A program made the position numbers and the translations under genes. The notes beneath the pieces were generated by a model, which saw only the letters and a program-made list of their open reading frames with translations, had not been told where the DNA came from and did not search any database. DNA of 48,218 bases from Pholiota molesta. Taxonomy: Eukaryota; Basidiomycota; Agaricomycetes; Agaricales; Strophariaceae. This document shows, in pieces, positions 1 to 11,221 of the stretch. Within the stretch, counting starts at the first letter, position 1; each line of letters opens with the position of its first letter. The stretch spans positions 1 to 48,218 of the forward strand of contig JACGCK010000295.1 in the NCBI GenBank assembly GCA_014925825.1. Reading direction: 5' to 3'.

Positions 1-380
1 TGAAGCGGGACGTAGACGGAGTGGTCTACTCATTCGATCCCACATCCCCTTCTACGTGGAACCACACCTCGACATATCATGCGCTATCTTTTGTCCTAGC
101 TTCCAAACAGGACACCCGATTTACTTACCATATCCCGAGCCGTGGGGTGCTCGCGTTCGAGGGCGGCAGTGCACGCGATCGGGGTGCGAATGTCTACCTC
201 TACCGCCCGCCAGCGAAGATCCAGGATAAATGGTCGAAACAGTCAGTGCTTCAGGTCGATGACGGAAGCGGAGGCGCATTGTTAGGCGTAGGATGTGTCA
301 AGTTCCGTGGTGGAAAAGAAGGAAATGTCGTTGTCGTTTGCCTGACGGAGGGTGATTTAGTTTTGATCAGAGGAATTTGA
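1..380 (+). CDS. 3' end of an unidentified protein gene (5' truncated by window edge)
   Basis: The frame is open from base 3 to the stop at 378-380 and continues past the left edge, so this is a C-terminal fragment of about 125 residues. It reads K-R-D-V-D-G-V-V-Y-S-F-D at the start and ends L-V-L-I-R-G-I. Alternating hydrophobic and polar residues with Gly-rich turns suggest a beta-rich fold, possibly the last blades of a propeller, but this is only an impression. I do not recognise the family. Coding is supported by the continuous frame and balanced composition; no intron signal is needed in the visible part. The neighbouring transposon begins about 790 bp downstream and does not touch it. 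Confidence 0.6.
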   Translation, partial: KRDVDGVVYSFDPTSPSTWNHTSTYHALSFVLASKQDTRFTYHIPSRGVLAFEGGSARDRGANVYLYRPPAKIQDKWSKQSVLQVDDGSGGALLGVGCVKFRGGKEGNVVVVCLTEGDLVLIRGI

Positions 381-1169
381 GAGCTTTGGAATTTCCGTAT
401 CGAAGACGGTGAATCAACTTATTTCTAAATCTGCATTCTGTGAGATTCTCTGTTGCAGCGTTTGAATGACAGACGAGGATAGAGATTCTAAGAAATACCA
501 ACTAGTTCCTCATCATATGCATTAAGCCTGAGGTGCTTATGCATACCGTTGGGCATATGACGTGCTTATTCCGAGCTGAATTCCATGTCAGGATATACAG
601 GCGCTAAAATAATGGGCATAAATACCTCTGTCTATTAGTCTACTTCTAAGAAGTTCTATTTTAGGTCCTTCCCTCTGTTATTTTGGGCAATGCGGCGGTG
701 GCGCTGCCTACCTCACCTGTTCCTGATCAAGGCGAAGACTGCAAATGATCTACAGGACTCCGCCTGCCCGATTGCGGGGCAGGTACCATCCCATGCAAAT
801 CGAGTCTTCCATGGAGGTTCTTCCAATATCCGAGGAGAATCTCTACGGTGTGCGCATGCGGGGGCAGGGCCGCCAGCCGACCAGTAGAAAGAGCGCTATG
901 CGAATCGCGCACTGCGCCCATTGGTTGAGTGTATAATTAGTAAGGTTGTCCGCGGGTTGATTAGCCACTACCAAGCCTCGGGCGGGGGTCGATCGTTGAT
1001 GCAGTCGCGGAACGGGGAAGGAGGTGGCTATCAAGTTTGCTCGACGAATCGCGAGTGTGGGCCAGGATCCTCCGAGGCGCGATCTTCCGAGGCGCATCTC
1101 TCCGCGGTGCATCGTTCTGACCAATTGTAAATATGCTTTCTGGAACCAATAACCGGGAGTGTCTTTAAC
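381..1169. other. Intergenic, no gene seen
   Basis: AT-rich at first, then GC-richer from about 690. Short open frames of 60-90 codons overlap each other on both strands and show no protein-like composition. At about 1069-1110 there is a short imperfect repeat of the type TCCGAGGCGC. This is the presumed 3' flank of the upstream gene and the left flank of the transposon. Confidence 0.5.
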
Positions 1170-1171
1170 TA

Positions 1172-1199
1172 AGGTAGAGGAAGTACATAGTCATCCAAT
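1172..1199 (+). repeat. Left terminal inverted repeat of the mariner-type element
   Basis: 28 bp, starting AGGTAGAGGAA and ending TCATCCAAT. It pairs with the inverse of 4235-4262 with three mismatches, all in the middle. It is preceded directly by TA. Confidence 0.85.
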
Positions 1200-1498
1200 A
1201 CCACATGATCCAGCGTGATTTTGAGTGACAAAACAGTAGAAAATCTATCAACAATGTTTTGTGGCATTAGTTTACAAATTTGTCTTCACCCAAAAAATCG
1301 AATCTTGATTTCAGCATTTCCGGTGGAAAAATATTTGGGAAAGTCGGATTGCAGGAGTTGTTGATAGATTTACAAGTGGTGTTGAGGGTAAGAAATTGGT
1401 ATGATCACATGATCTAATCAGCAGGAGGACCAGCACTTGGTGCGTCAGGGGTCATTGAGGACAGCAAAGCTCTTAGACAAGAGATCGACAGGAGAACA

Positions 1499-4002
1499 AT
1501 GGCACCACCAACGAAACGGAAGCTCGCATGCATTAAAAACCTATCTAGCTGGACCTCAAAGAAGAAGAAGAAGACCTCAAACAACTCTGAGGATGAAGCA
1601 AACAACAGTGACAAGGAAAATGTACGTGCTATTTGACACTCGAGTATCCATATTCTAAGGTCTGAATGGTACTCATGATTATCCAGAACCCAGAAATACA
1701 TCACCAGGACAATAGTTCTATTAGATCAAAGGCAGCATCGCTACTCGATGCAGTGAGCGCCACTTTTCAAAGATCACGTACTAATTCACCTGTGAAGAAG
1801 CATTTCGTGGGCTCGCCATCTCCAGCTCGTTCTCCTAGAACCATATGGGGGTTAGCGACACAATTCTTCATTGATAAACCACTACCCAACCAACCAGATG
1901 ATCTGAATCTTCATGAACGATCTCCATCAATTCAGACATCTATTGACATCTTGAACGAGATTGACATAGATATGGCCATTTCAATTGATCCCTCCCCACA
2001 GCTACAGCTACGAGCCACAGTTGAAGATGTTCCTGATGAAGATGATGAGGATTTGGTTGAGATAGAGGACGAAGAAACAGGGGAAAAGCCCACTGAGGAT
2101 AACGAAGATGCTGAGGATATTGGAGATCTGTCGGAGAATGATGATGCAGGTGAGACTGATAAAGAAGATGAAACAGATACCCCGGATAGTATGAAGACAA
2201 CATACCGGCCACCTCCAACAGTTGCAGCAGCTTCAACGGCATATCAGAAAATCAAGCTTATACTTCACCCACCAAGAGATAATGGCAAAGGGTATAAAGA
2301 TCCAAAGCTTGATCTGCTTCTTCGAGGCCGCCTCGAGGGTATGAAACAATTTCTATGGGTCTATAGCAACCCCAGCTCAAGAACTTACGATCAATGGATG
2401 GTATCTTCTTTGGAAGCTGCCACAGCATTGGGAAAAGGTCCCTGGCTTTCACGTCGTCTTCGGGAATGGACATCTGCCTTTATTGAAGAGGACACAAACC
2501 TTCCATTTAATATCTACGGCACCTGGAACAGATCGCGGATCGATGACGAGGATCTAAAGCAAGAGGTACTCACTCACCTGCAGAGTATAGGGAAGTTTAT
2601 CTGTGCTGCAGATATTTCACGCTACATGGCCCGTCGCGATGTGCGCAAGCGCTACGGAATGAAAAAGGTAATCACTGAACGGACAGCAAGAAATTGGTTA
2701 CATCGGTTAGGCTACCGATGGACTCTGGAGCCTTCAGGTCAGTATGTCGATGGCCACGAACGTGAAGACGTTGTTTCATATCGCCAAGAAATCTTCTTAC
2801 CTCGTTGGATTGCTTTCGAGTCACGTCTTCGCATATGGACATTGGACGGGAATGAAGAAGATGAATCTCGGGGTACCATTCAAGGTGGCCGAAGACTTGT
2901 TGTCTGGTTTCATGATGAATCGACCTTTTACGCGAACGATCGCCGGAAAATGCGGTGGTGCCATGTGTCCGAAAAAGCGGTTCCTCGTGCAAAAGGTGAA
3001 GGAGCATCACTGATGGTTGCTGATTTCGTTTCTGCAGACTATGGCTGGCTTCGCTCACCAGATGGTAAGGAGGCTGCTCGTGTTCTCTTCAAAGCCGGAA
3101 AAAACCGGGAAGGCTACTTCACGAATGAAAACATCCTCGAGCAGACCAACAAGGCGATGGATATTCTTCGAGTGTACTATCCGAATGAAGATCACATTTT
3201 TGTCTTTGACAATGCAACAACTCACCTTAAACGACCAGATACAGCACTTTCTGCACGGAAGATGACAAAGGGACCATCAAAAAGCTTCGGCGTCGAGGTC
3301 ACTGACATTGTGAACGGGCAGATTCAATACAAGACAGACGGTAAACTCAAGAAACGCACCATACAAATGGGACCTGGAACATTCGCAGACGGCAGTCCTC
3401 ATGCTTTCTATGATGAGAATGGAACATTCAAAGGCATGACGAAGATTTTACAGGAACGTGGACTTACCGAGGAATCAAAGCTCAATGCACAATGTGAAAA
3501 GTTCAAATGTGCACCGAAAGTGACAAGCTGCTGCCAGAGGCGAGTGCTTTACAGTCAGCCTGACTTTGCCAATCAGGATTCAGCCTTGGAAATTGTCTGC
3601 AAGGCTCGGGGATTTCAGGTGATGTTCTTACCGAAGTTTCATTGTGAACTCAATTTCATTGAGCAATGCTGGGGACATTCAAAGAGGGTTTATCGTCAGT
3701 ATCCGGTGTCATCGAAGGAGGAAGACCTGGAGAAAAACCTTTTGTCTTCCCTCGAGTCGGTTCCAATCGCAACGATGCGGCGGTGCGTGCCATTTACTTT
3801 GTTCTAACCCACTCGGTGTCGGAGAGCTACAAAACTGATCAGAAACAATAGATATTCACGGCGCTCACGGAAATTCATGCATGCCTATTACCATGGACTC
3901 AGTGGAAAGCAAGCAGCATGGGCATCGAAGAAATATCGTGGCCACCGTGTTTTGCCTGAATCCTTGATGGATGACCTTGCAAGAGCAAATATTTCACCCT
4001 GA
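1499..4002 (+). CDS. DDE transposase of a Tc1/mariner-type element (789 aa, three exons)
   Basis: Exons 1499-1621, 1687-3782 and 3852-4002 give 789 residues with closed phases. The N-terminus (M-A-P-P-T-K-R-K) is basic; a very acidic stretch lies near residues 150-205. A helix-turn-helix-like region (S-R-Y-M-A-R-R-D-V and T-A-R-N-W-L-H-R-L-G-Y) near 310-355 would bind the ends. The catalytic domain has D451 in F-H-D-E-S-T-F, D549 in F-D-N-A-T-T-H and E700 in F-I-E-Q-C-W-G-H, the expected DDE triad, with a long insert between the second and third acids. After the second intron the protein resumes with R-Y-S-R-R-S-R-K-F-M and ends G-H-R-V-L-P-E-S-L-M-D-D-L. If that intron is ignored the frame stops at 3807 and this conserved tail is lost. 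The first exon is less certain; the next in-frame start would be 1666. All key residues are intact, so it may be active. Confidence 0.85.
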
Positions 4003-4234
4003 TTTCATCTTTATGGACAGTTATTATGGGATATTAATGGGATAACTTACTGTACAACATATACATGTACCTCAGATATGGTCTCGGTGTAGTAATGGAA
4101 GGAAAGGAAGACGATAAAGCGAATGTACGAGCGAAAGTTTCAGCGTGTGTACAATCAACAAACCATCTCTCAATCAGATCAATCAGCTGGGCTTAGCCGT
4201 CACAGCCATGTCACGTCATCTGACATCACCTGAC

Positions 4235-4262
4235 ATTGGATGATTATGGATTTCCTCTACCT
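4235..4262 (-). repeat. Right terminal inverted repeat of the mariner-type element
   Basis: 28 bp, inverse of 1172-1199 at 25 of 28 positions, and followed directly by TA at 4263-4264. Confidence 0.85.
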
Positions 4263-4264
4263 TA

Positions 4265-4807
4265 TAGATGATCCAGCTGGGCGGCATTAGGTACTTATGT
4301 AAATCTTTAACGGTGTAGGCGGATTAGAGAAGGTGATTCGAGAACGCGTTCATATCTTGACAATAAAAAAGCGAACAAAAATATTCAATCCATATCTCCA
4401 CCTTATCTTTTTCGATTTGGGCATGGGGGGTCTTAATTACTATCAGGATTCAATTATCCCAGCATCATACTCCGAAGCTATATACATTTTCAATACTGTA
4501 GCCTCTGAGCCTTCTTGGAGTCTTCTTTTAAAATCGTATATCAATATAAATTGTCCCCATTACTGTAAACTATATGTGCTCAAGTATGATGGATATGCTT
4601 TATTTTTCCTGTCGTCAAAGGTAAACGTGTTCAAGCAAGCCGCAATGGCAATGATAGGGGTCAAGATCACTTCGGCTACTAATTTGAAGGCTAACACGGT
4701 GCACGTGCTGGGACTGGCTTACATAACGTGATTTGCTTCGTGTCGTCGTCTGTCATCGTGTGAGTGTCGATCAGGACGTCCTCACTCCCGTCACCAATAC
4801 GAGCGCG
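4265..4807 (+). promoter_or_regulatory. Intergenic region upstream of the coiled-coil protein gene
   Basis: About 540 bp between the transposon end and the start codon at 4808. It is AT-rich. A 132-codon frame (4333-4731) starts at a GTG and has no recognisable protein character, so I treat it as chance. The last 80 bases before the start are CG/GTC-rich (tcgtgtcgtcgtctgtc), as expected for a 5' leader. No TATA box is obvious. Confidence 0.4.
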
Positions 4808-6364
4808 ATGTCGAGCGCCAACCCATCAGCGATGTTGGCAGATTCTCTTTCCGATTTCTCAAAGGCCGCATATAAGGCTGTGAGTGCTCTATCGTTAGAT
4901 TCTCAATGGGAAGCCACTCATTCGCCAAACAATGTGTGTCAAGTTCACCGAAGTTGAAGCCCAAGCGCGTCAAGAGGTGGCGCGTGCCATGAACGAGACT
5001 CGCGAGGCCAAGATGGAACGGGATATAGCGCTAAAGGATCTTCATAATAGTCAGTTGGACCTACAATCATGGAAGCAGGAGCTTGCCGCTTCGAAGGCTG
5101 CAGTGCGTCTCATATATCTTGTTCTAAATATGGTCAATGACCAATTGTGGTTGTTAGCTCGCTCAAGCAGAACTGACTGTGAGCCGCCGCGGATTCTATA
5201 TTTTACGTGAAAATATCCCGAACGCTAACGTTCCACTCTCTCTCTAGATATCGCACCAAACAGACACACTTGCAGTTCAGGTGGAAACAATCGCACAGCT
5301 TCGCCGCGAGCTGATACAATGGAAGGACCAGTCCCGGAACTGGCAAGAACACTTTCTGCGTGTTGAGCAGGAACGATGTGCTCAATCTTCAAGGTTAGAC
5401 GAACTTGTAGTGGAAAAGCTGCAGGTACGTAGCATGTAAATTCATTGCATATACCACTCACTCTTTATCTCACATGTAGTATGGACGTCAGCCGGTGAAC
5501 TCCAATCTCCTATTCACTCCCAAAGGATCCAATTTCGTCACTTCATTTGACTCAGTACCTTCATCAACGACGACAAAAGTTTCTTCCCTTCCTTCCCCGA
5601 CACAACCGCCGGGATATAAGACTGCCGTCCCAGGAGCTTCCGAAGAATTCGAGCAACCTGTGAGCGTATCTGCCACACAAATGAGTGCGAACTCTAGAGC
5701 AGTAAAACGCTCCAAAGCTGCTAACAAACCTCGTCACCGAGAACCTGTTACCGACGATGTCCAGGAAATATCGTCCTCCGCGTCCAAACGGGCTCGTAAA
5801 AACGCACCTGCGGAAAGTGTACATACACCCAAGTCGGATGCCTCTATGCTACCACGTCAGTCGACGGTGATACGCCGTGTACATGCGGTGATCAGCGTGA
5901 AACGCGAAGATTCCGAGGATGAGTCGCCCAAAAACCTATCAAGCCCGCATGAGGCGAAGGAAGAGTCCTTGGGAGCTGTCTTTGTCTCTGGGTCGTCAAC
6001 CAAGCGGAATCGAACATCCAGGTCAAGAGTCATACAAGATGAAGAAGATGAATTGGAATATGAGTCTGAAGACCATCGATCGGGGTCAGAGCAGCCGAGG
6101 AAGCTGAGGAATCACAGCCGTATCAATTATGAAGAAGATGAATACGAACAGGAAGATGAAGAAGAGGACGACGAGCTAATGTTAGGCGCCGACGTACGTC
6201 TTCGCCATGCACACTTCCTTTTTAATTCGAATGACATACCTTCGAACATATAGGATAACCATTCAGAAGTATTCGGTCCATCACGAGATGAACGACGTCC
6301 TAAAAAGCAAGCAGCTGCCGCTGCTACACCGGCGAAAAAGAAAAGAAAGGTCACCGGTCGATAA
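4808..6364 (+). CDS. Coiled-coil nuclear protein of unknown function (417 aa, six exons)
   Basis: Exons 4808-4879, 4944-5102, 5158-5178, 5248-5424, 5480-6193 and 6254-6364. All introns are GT-AG, all junctions are phase 0, and the product is 417 residues. Residues 25-160 are rich in E, Q, K, R, A and L in heptad-like order (for example A-R-Q-E-V-A-R-A-M-N-E-T-R-E-A), typical of a coiled coil. The middle is Ser/Pro/Lys-rich and probably disordered, followed by acidic runs (E-E-D-E-Y-E-Q-E-D-E-E-E-D-D-E). The end, A-K-K-K-R-K-V-T-G-R, closely resembles an SV40-type nuclear localisation signal. Exon 3 codes only L-A-Q-A-E-L-T and keeps the coil continuous. The layout would suit a chromatin, kinetochore or nuclear scaffold protein, but I cannot name a family. 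It converges on ERV46. Confidence 0.8.
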
Positions 6365-6635
6365 CCGCTCTCATTCTCGCCGATCTTCGCTTTGCTATCT
6401 AGTTTTCAAGTTGGTTTTATATTTATACTTCTGTTGTATCTGTATGTTTTAATTCATGTACCACCATTCTCAATTATTCATTTTTATAGTCTAAGAAAGT
6501 GCCTTATCCCAATGAAAGACAAAGTTGTATACCCATGCATAGTCCATAAGAAAGCAGGCCCTTGTTAGTGGTGTGATATATGATACAGGAAGTGTATATA
6601 CGAGTATTGGTACACGGATATGTAGGTTATGTTCT

Positions 6636-8420
6636 TCACATAAGTTTGCCGCCGTATCCAGAGCCTGCAGAACCCGCCGACTTTTTCAGAGCGCGACCTG
6701 TGGCAAAGAGGATGCTGTCCAGAAGCGATGCAACAGTCAGCACTCCTCCAACGATTGCACATGTACTATGTTCATATTCGCTTCGTTAGATAGAGTTGGA
6801 GAACAAATTATGGGCTTCAACTTACGATGTGAGGAAGTGAGCGAACGATTGGCGGGTTTCGGCGTGGACAACGAGAATGGGCGAGATTTCAAAGTTGAAG
6901 AATGCACCTGGGCAGACGGTAATGTAAGGATATCGCCGTTAATGTGCAAAGCGTTATGGAATTACCTGGGAGACCAGAAACACCGTGTTGAACATGGATA
7001 CCTCCTGGAGAATCTCCGTTAATGCCCTCAGATAAATCTCGTTCGAATTGCGTTGTGCTATATTGATGGGTATTGATCTGAAGCCAACGTCAACACATTT
7101 CATGCATTGATCACACGTCAGACAACTCACAATCTGCTTATCGCTTAGGGTACGGAATTGGGTCGAGACGACCTTGAGGAAGTATTGGAACATATATTGT
7201 GCTTTATCAGTCTATCCAAGTAAATCAATGCACATCAGAAGGTTTCCAGTTTTGAAAAATATCAACTAGACTTACGCGTCCTTGAACATTGTCCAGCGGG
7301 TTTGTACTTAAGCCCATACGCTTCTTCATTCCTTTGCTGGATTCCGCCTTCCAGAAATCATATTCATCATCACCTGTCAAAAATGTAAGTATTACAAGGA
7401 TTGAAAGTCGGAAGGATAGAAGACTTGCCCTCAAATGCGAAATGGTGGATGGTATGTGAGAAATCATGGCGATTTTGGTCATCACGAAGGTAGGGAACGA
7501 GCTCATACAGGTTACGCGAGTTGGTCTGGAAGGAACGACCAGGAGAGAAATGGATGTTTCCAACGACCTTGTTTACCCGGATACGTCCTGAAACATTGCA
7601 ACCTTCGTTGGCCTGGTCCTTCAGTTTATCTGCCCATCCTTCGCTTTTACACTGGAAGAATAGGTCAATAATAAGCAACATATAGAGTATGCGTAGCAAC
7701 GAACTTGTTCGATAGCGTCGGGATTTGCGAAACTCCATCCTCGGTTAATGTATGCCTGGCGCACTTCCTCGCAAGTATTACAACATCCGCTTTCTGGTTC
7801 CAGACCACCGTAGCAGGATCCACAGCCTTCCTTCTTAACATCATTCATTTTGTCCAGGTCGTTTCGTAGTTCTCCATCAAAGGAGTTTGGGGCGGTGAGT
7901 GTGACACCATTCGAATCGAGCCGCGACTTCAAAACATTGTGCGAGATATCCCTTTGTTGTTCACCACTGATATCCATAACATCAACGCTAACAACTAGAA
8001 AAGAAGGTATGACATCAGCACTGAATTGGTCCTTCAGGAAACATGACGTACGGTAACATGGTACCCTTGGGAAGGTGATGTTCAGGTTCACGGTCAATTT
8101 CTCTCCTCTACTCTTGTCGACGACGATAGACGTGTCGATGTTAACTCTTCGATAGTCCAAGAATTCGATCATCATCACTGAGAGTATTACTGCCGCAGAA
8201 ATTATTGTCACTGAACCACAATAAATTAGACTTGAGATATGCATTCGAGAAAACCAGGAGCTCTTACAGAGGGCACCAGTTCGGGTTTTGACCTTCACAT
8301 CTTCAGTAGTCTAAGGATTGCCACGTTCTAAATGAGGTTTCAGGGTATTTAAAGCAATGGCTGGCATACCTTGCCAAAGGCATCCACGCCTTTGAGACTG
8401 CTGAAAAGACCTTTGGCCAT
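6636..8420 (-). CDS. erv46: Erv46/ERGIC3-type COPII vesicle protein (422 aa, ten exons)
   Basis: Exons from the start: 8420-8370, 8310-8268, 8210-8052, 7994-7705, 7651-7429, 7373-7276, 7211-7131, 7077-6966, 6907-6826, 6765-6636; 1269 nt, all phases close. Erv46 cycles between ER and Golgi in COPII and COPI vesicles and, with Erv41, retrieves cargo. Signatures: N-terminal L-K-G-V-D-A-F-G-K, first membrane span at about 32-50, luminal S-V-D-V-M-D-I-S-G-E and D-I-S-H-N-V-L-K, the Cys-rich segment G-C-G-S-C-Y-G-G ... G-C-C-N-T-C-E-E-V, then M-F-Q-Y-F-L-K-V-V and a second span I-V-G-G-V-L-T-V-A-S-L-L near the C-terminus. The length matches the family (about 400-420). Intron 7374-7428 has a GC donor (GCAAGT), the rest are GT-AG. 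VPS45 lies upstream on the same strand. Confidence 0.95.
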
Positions 8421-8743
8421 TGTGTCGGATACCTGTTCCGGGCGTGCGGCCTTGGGAAGGTATGGAGGGGCGAGCGCAGAAAAAGAGAATCAAACGAGCG
8501 GGAGGGGAGCAGAGTTTATGAGAGAGAGAGCGACGGTGCTACGAAGACCAATCGCGTGACTGGGTTGACGTGTCACCTTCCGGTCCTTCGCCTCCTCGCG
8601 TACTTACCGCACGTGGAAGCTGCGCACGACGAGCACTTTACCGAGCTTTATCCTCATGCAAACACCCGAGAAGCTCTCCGAAATAAATTAGTGGCAGCCT
8701 AGAATGCGTGGTACACAAGTAGATTAACTGATGAAATGGACGG
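8421..8743 (-). promoter_or_regulatory. Upstream region of ERV46, between ERV46 and VPS45
   Basis: 323 bp between the ERV46 start and the VPS45 stop. It contains a purine-rich stretch (gagagagagagcgacgg near 8520) that reads CT-rich on the coding strand, a common feature of fungal core promoters, and it must also hold the VPS45 3' end. No ORF of note. Confidence 0.45.
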
Positions 8744-11221
8744 TCACGGTATCCCTATACGATCGACACCCTGCTTAACCTTCCCGAAAGATTCATCACG
8801 CCGTCCCGGATCCCGTCGGCCTGTACACCAACACCTTCGCCACTTGTTCTATAAACGCCAGTGCCAGCAGCTCCCCCGAGGCTTACGTTCACTCCTCCAA
8901 GATTGAGATTTAGCAGGGGAGCATTAGTAGCAGATTCCGGAGGTGGGTCATACACTGACGCCGGGAAATTCAGAGCCGCCGATCGTAGCATTTCAATGTA
9001 TCTGGGATGACTATTAGAAAAGCTGAAGAGAAAGCGACGATTTTGCGTACGATGATGAGTTATGTATGCATGTTCCTCCAAGCAATAGACGGACGCCTCC
9101 TGGATTGGCAATGCCAGCATTAGACGCGGCGACCGGATCTTGGTTCAAGAGAGTAATAGTTCGAGCTTCCTCGTACGTGGTACCTCCAATCATGAAGATA
9201 ATAACATCTTGCGGTCTGTAAAAATAAGCTTCGGAAGGATTTTCATGAACGCCATAGATATGATTACCTTTGTAGTCCGGCATTTACTCCAGCACCTTCA
9301 AGGAAGGGGTAACTTGTTTCTTCAGCCTTCCTCTAAAGAGGTTCTCTAGTGTTTGCGATAGATGAGGCGTATGTTGTGTATACACATTTTCAACGCCCTA
9401 ATTTTCACGGTAAGCAAAGCATATGGGATTCATACAATGCGAACCTTGAGACCCTTCAGAGCAGAACGTCCCTTCGCAAGCAAAGATTCCGTAGAAAAAG
9501 GTCGTCCTGTCGTTGATCTGCGCCGGCGACGTTCAAAAGGACGTATACAAGCTGAGATAAATCTTTAGTAACTGGGTTTACTAAATTTATAGGTGGAACA
9601 CACTTTGGCATCATCGCGAGAAACGCCATTGGCCAGCATCAGGTTGATCAATGCCGCTATATTTGTTGTGTGTGTTTTCTGATATCGCAAGGCATAAAGC
9701 ATCACTACCGCAGTTTATTCCAAGGAGGAATCCCAGGATCTGTAACAACGGTTTGAACATTCTGCGAAAGAAAAAGTTAATAGAGTCCTCGAAATAGAAC
9801 AAGCATTCCAGACATACCTTGAATTCTGCGCCAGCACTGGTCGCGAGTCCTTGCTCTACTTCACCGACTTCCAGTAGTTTATCCCTCCCAACTAGCCTGC
9901 TCAGCTCCCCGACCAGAGCGACATGCTTGCTGACATTGCCGCCCAATTTGCGGAATTCAGGATATTCTTCTACGAATCTTTTCATATCGGCAATCGAATT
10001 AATGGAAGATGGGGATTGGGCTAATGAACGCGATTGATAATCTTGGACATAATCCTTGAGCGATGAGCCCAAGTCTCCGAATGTCGATAAATAATTGGCT
10101 TGGAAAAAAGCGTCTATACTGGTTGTTAATGTAATTTCCTACGTTCCATGCTTTTGTAAGATATGGGGATAAACAGTAATGCGAAATATGACATACAGAC
10201 AATTCTGGTCGGTTATCAGGAACCTTGCTCAGGTCAACTCTGCCATTATGGATCCCTAATAGTTCGTGTACCATTGCTTGGTACGTCCATTGGGATAGTA
10301 AAGGAGTGACAGGGTCATTACGTCGATCGAGGATGAGTAGCAATGGGGGTACTTGTGTTAAGCGGAAATCAAACAGTGCAGATTCAGAGTGTACGCGATG
10401 CTAATAAAGGATAGATAAAAAATTAGGTACATAGTAAAATTGAAAGGCTTACTTGAATTTCTATGCCCAGTTTTTTGGCCATAGGACTCATTTTCTCATA
10501 CCTAATGACAGGCTTCTTCTTAAGACTAAGCAAGACAGCTGTAATCGTTTGCATAGCCGAGTCCAAAGCTTTTGGATCCCATGTGTTGGGCGAAGTCCCG
10601 TATAGCGGTGTTGTTGCAGTTGGGATATAGTTCTCAGAGAATAGACAGGGTGATATGGGTGCATAGTCTGCGAAATACTCCTACGATTCATTTTAGAACG
10701 CGCGCCCAGCACCAAGACAAGTGTTGTATTTCGTACCTGCACTTCCCGGACAACCTCGAACTCATCCACCTGTGCCAGCCTCTCAATGGCAGTTTTAGTC
10801 AATATGTTGCTGAAGTCTGCCGGCCCTCATAAGTATTGAGTATGACGCAACGGAGATCCGATAGATTCACCGACTGACACAGATAATACTCTCCGTATTT
10901 TGGCTCCTTCAACTCCTCTTCGAGAGATCCTAAACTATCCTCGCTGTTCTGGAGAAAACAGACACATTTCATGTGAGGCATCCGGTCTCTCTTCTTGTTG
11001 TCTATTCGGTCTGTCAAATAGACCTGATGAGATAGCAAGGTCGACTGTGTTGCTGCCAGCGATACAATTGGTGTCTGGTATGTTGTTCATTGAGTCAAAG
11101 CGGTCTAATGATATGAGGAACACGAGAGCGCACCGTATGCGTGTCCAACAACAAGACTTTCATGAGGGTGGTGTTGAGACCAACTTGTTGACATAAGTTC
11201 CACAGCTTTCACAACGTCCAT
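8744..11221 (-). CDS. vps45: Vps45, Sec1/Munc18-family vacuolar sorting protein, with six apparent one-base frame breaks
   Basis: Exons from the start: 11221-11134, 11074-10879, 10816-10737, 10680-10453, 10400-10197, 10138-9818, 9761-9604, 9551-9445, 9397-9268, 9215-9051, 9001-8744. Vps45 binds the syntaxin Tlg2/Pep12 type SNAREs and drives Golgi-to-endosome fusion. Signatures: [44 protein letters not shown], and [15 protein letters not shown]. As read, the frame is broken near 11199, 11163, 9717, 9497, 9320 and 8788. Each break lacks one base, mostly in short homopolymers, and all splice sites remain intact. Allowing for one base at each, the exons total 1941 nt (646 aa) and every phase closes. 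This is either a recently decayed allele or base-calling error. Identity is certain, functional state is not. Confidence 0.85.

Larger units (their letters stand above)
1170..4264 (+). mobile_element. Complete Tc1/mariner-type (IS630 superfamily) DNA transposon
   Basis: A 28-bp terminal repeat at 1172-1199 (starting AGGTAGAGGAA) is matched in inverted orientation at 4235-4262 (ending TTCCTCTACCT) with 25 of 28 positions identical. Each end is bordered by TA (1170-1171 and 4263-4264), the expected target-site duplication for Tc1/mariner elements. Between the ends lies one intact DDE transposase gene on the plus strand. Total length is about 3.1 kb. Ends, flanks and gene agree with one another, so this appears to be a full-length copy and possibly an autonomous one. 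It sits between two host genes and does not visibly disrupt either. Confidence 0.88.

Noticed and set aside
4333..4731. 132-codon plus-strand frame before the coiled-coil gene
   Set aside because: It starts at a GTG, is AT-rich, shows no domain and occupies the expected promoter.
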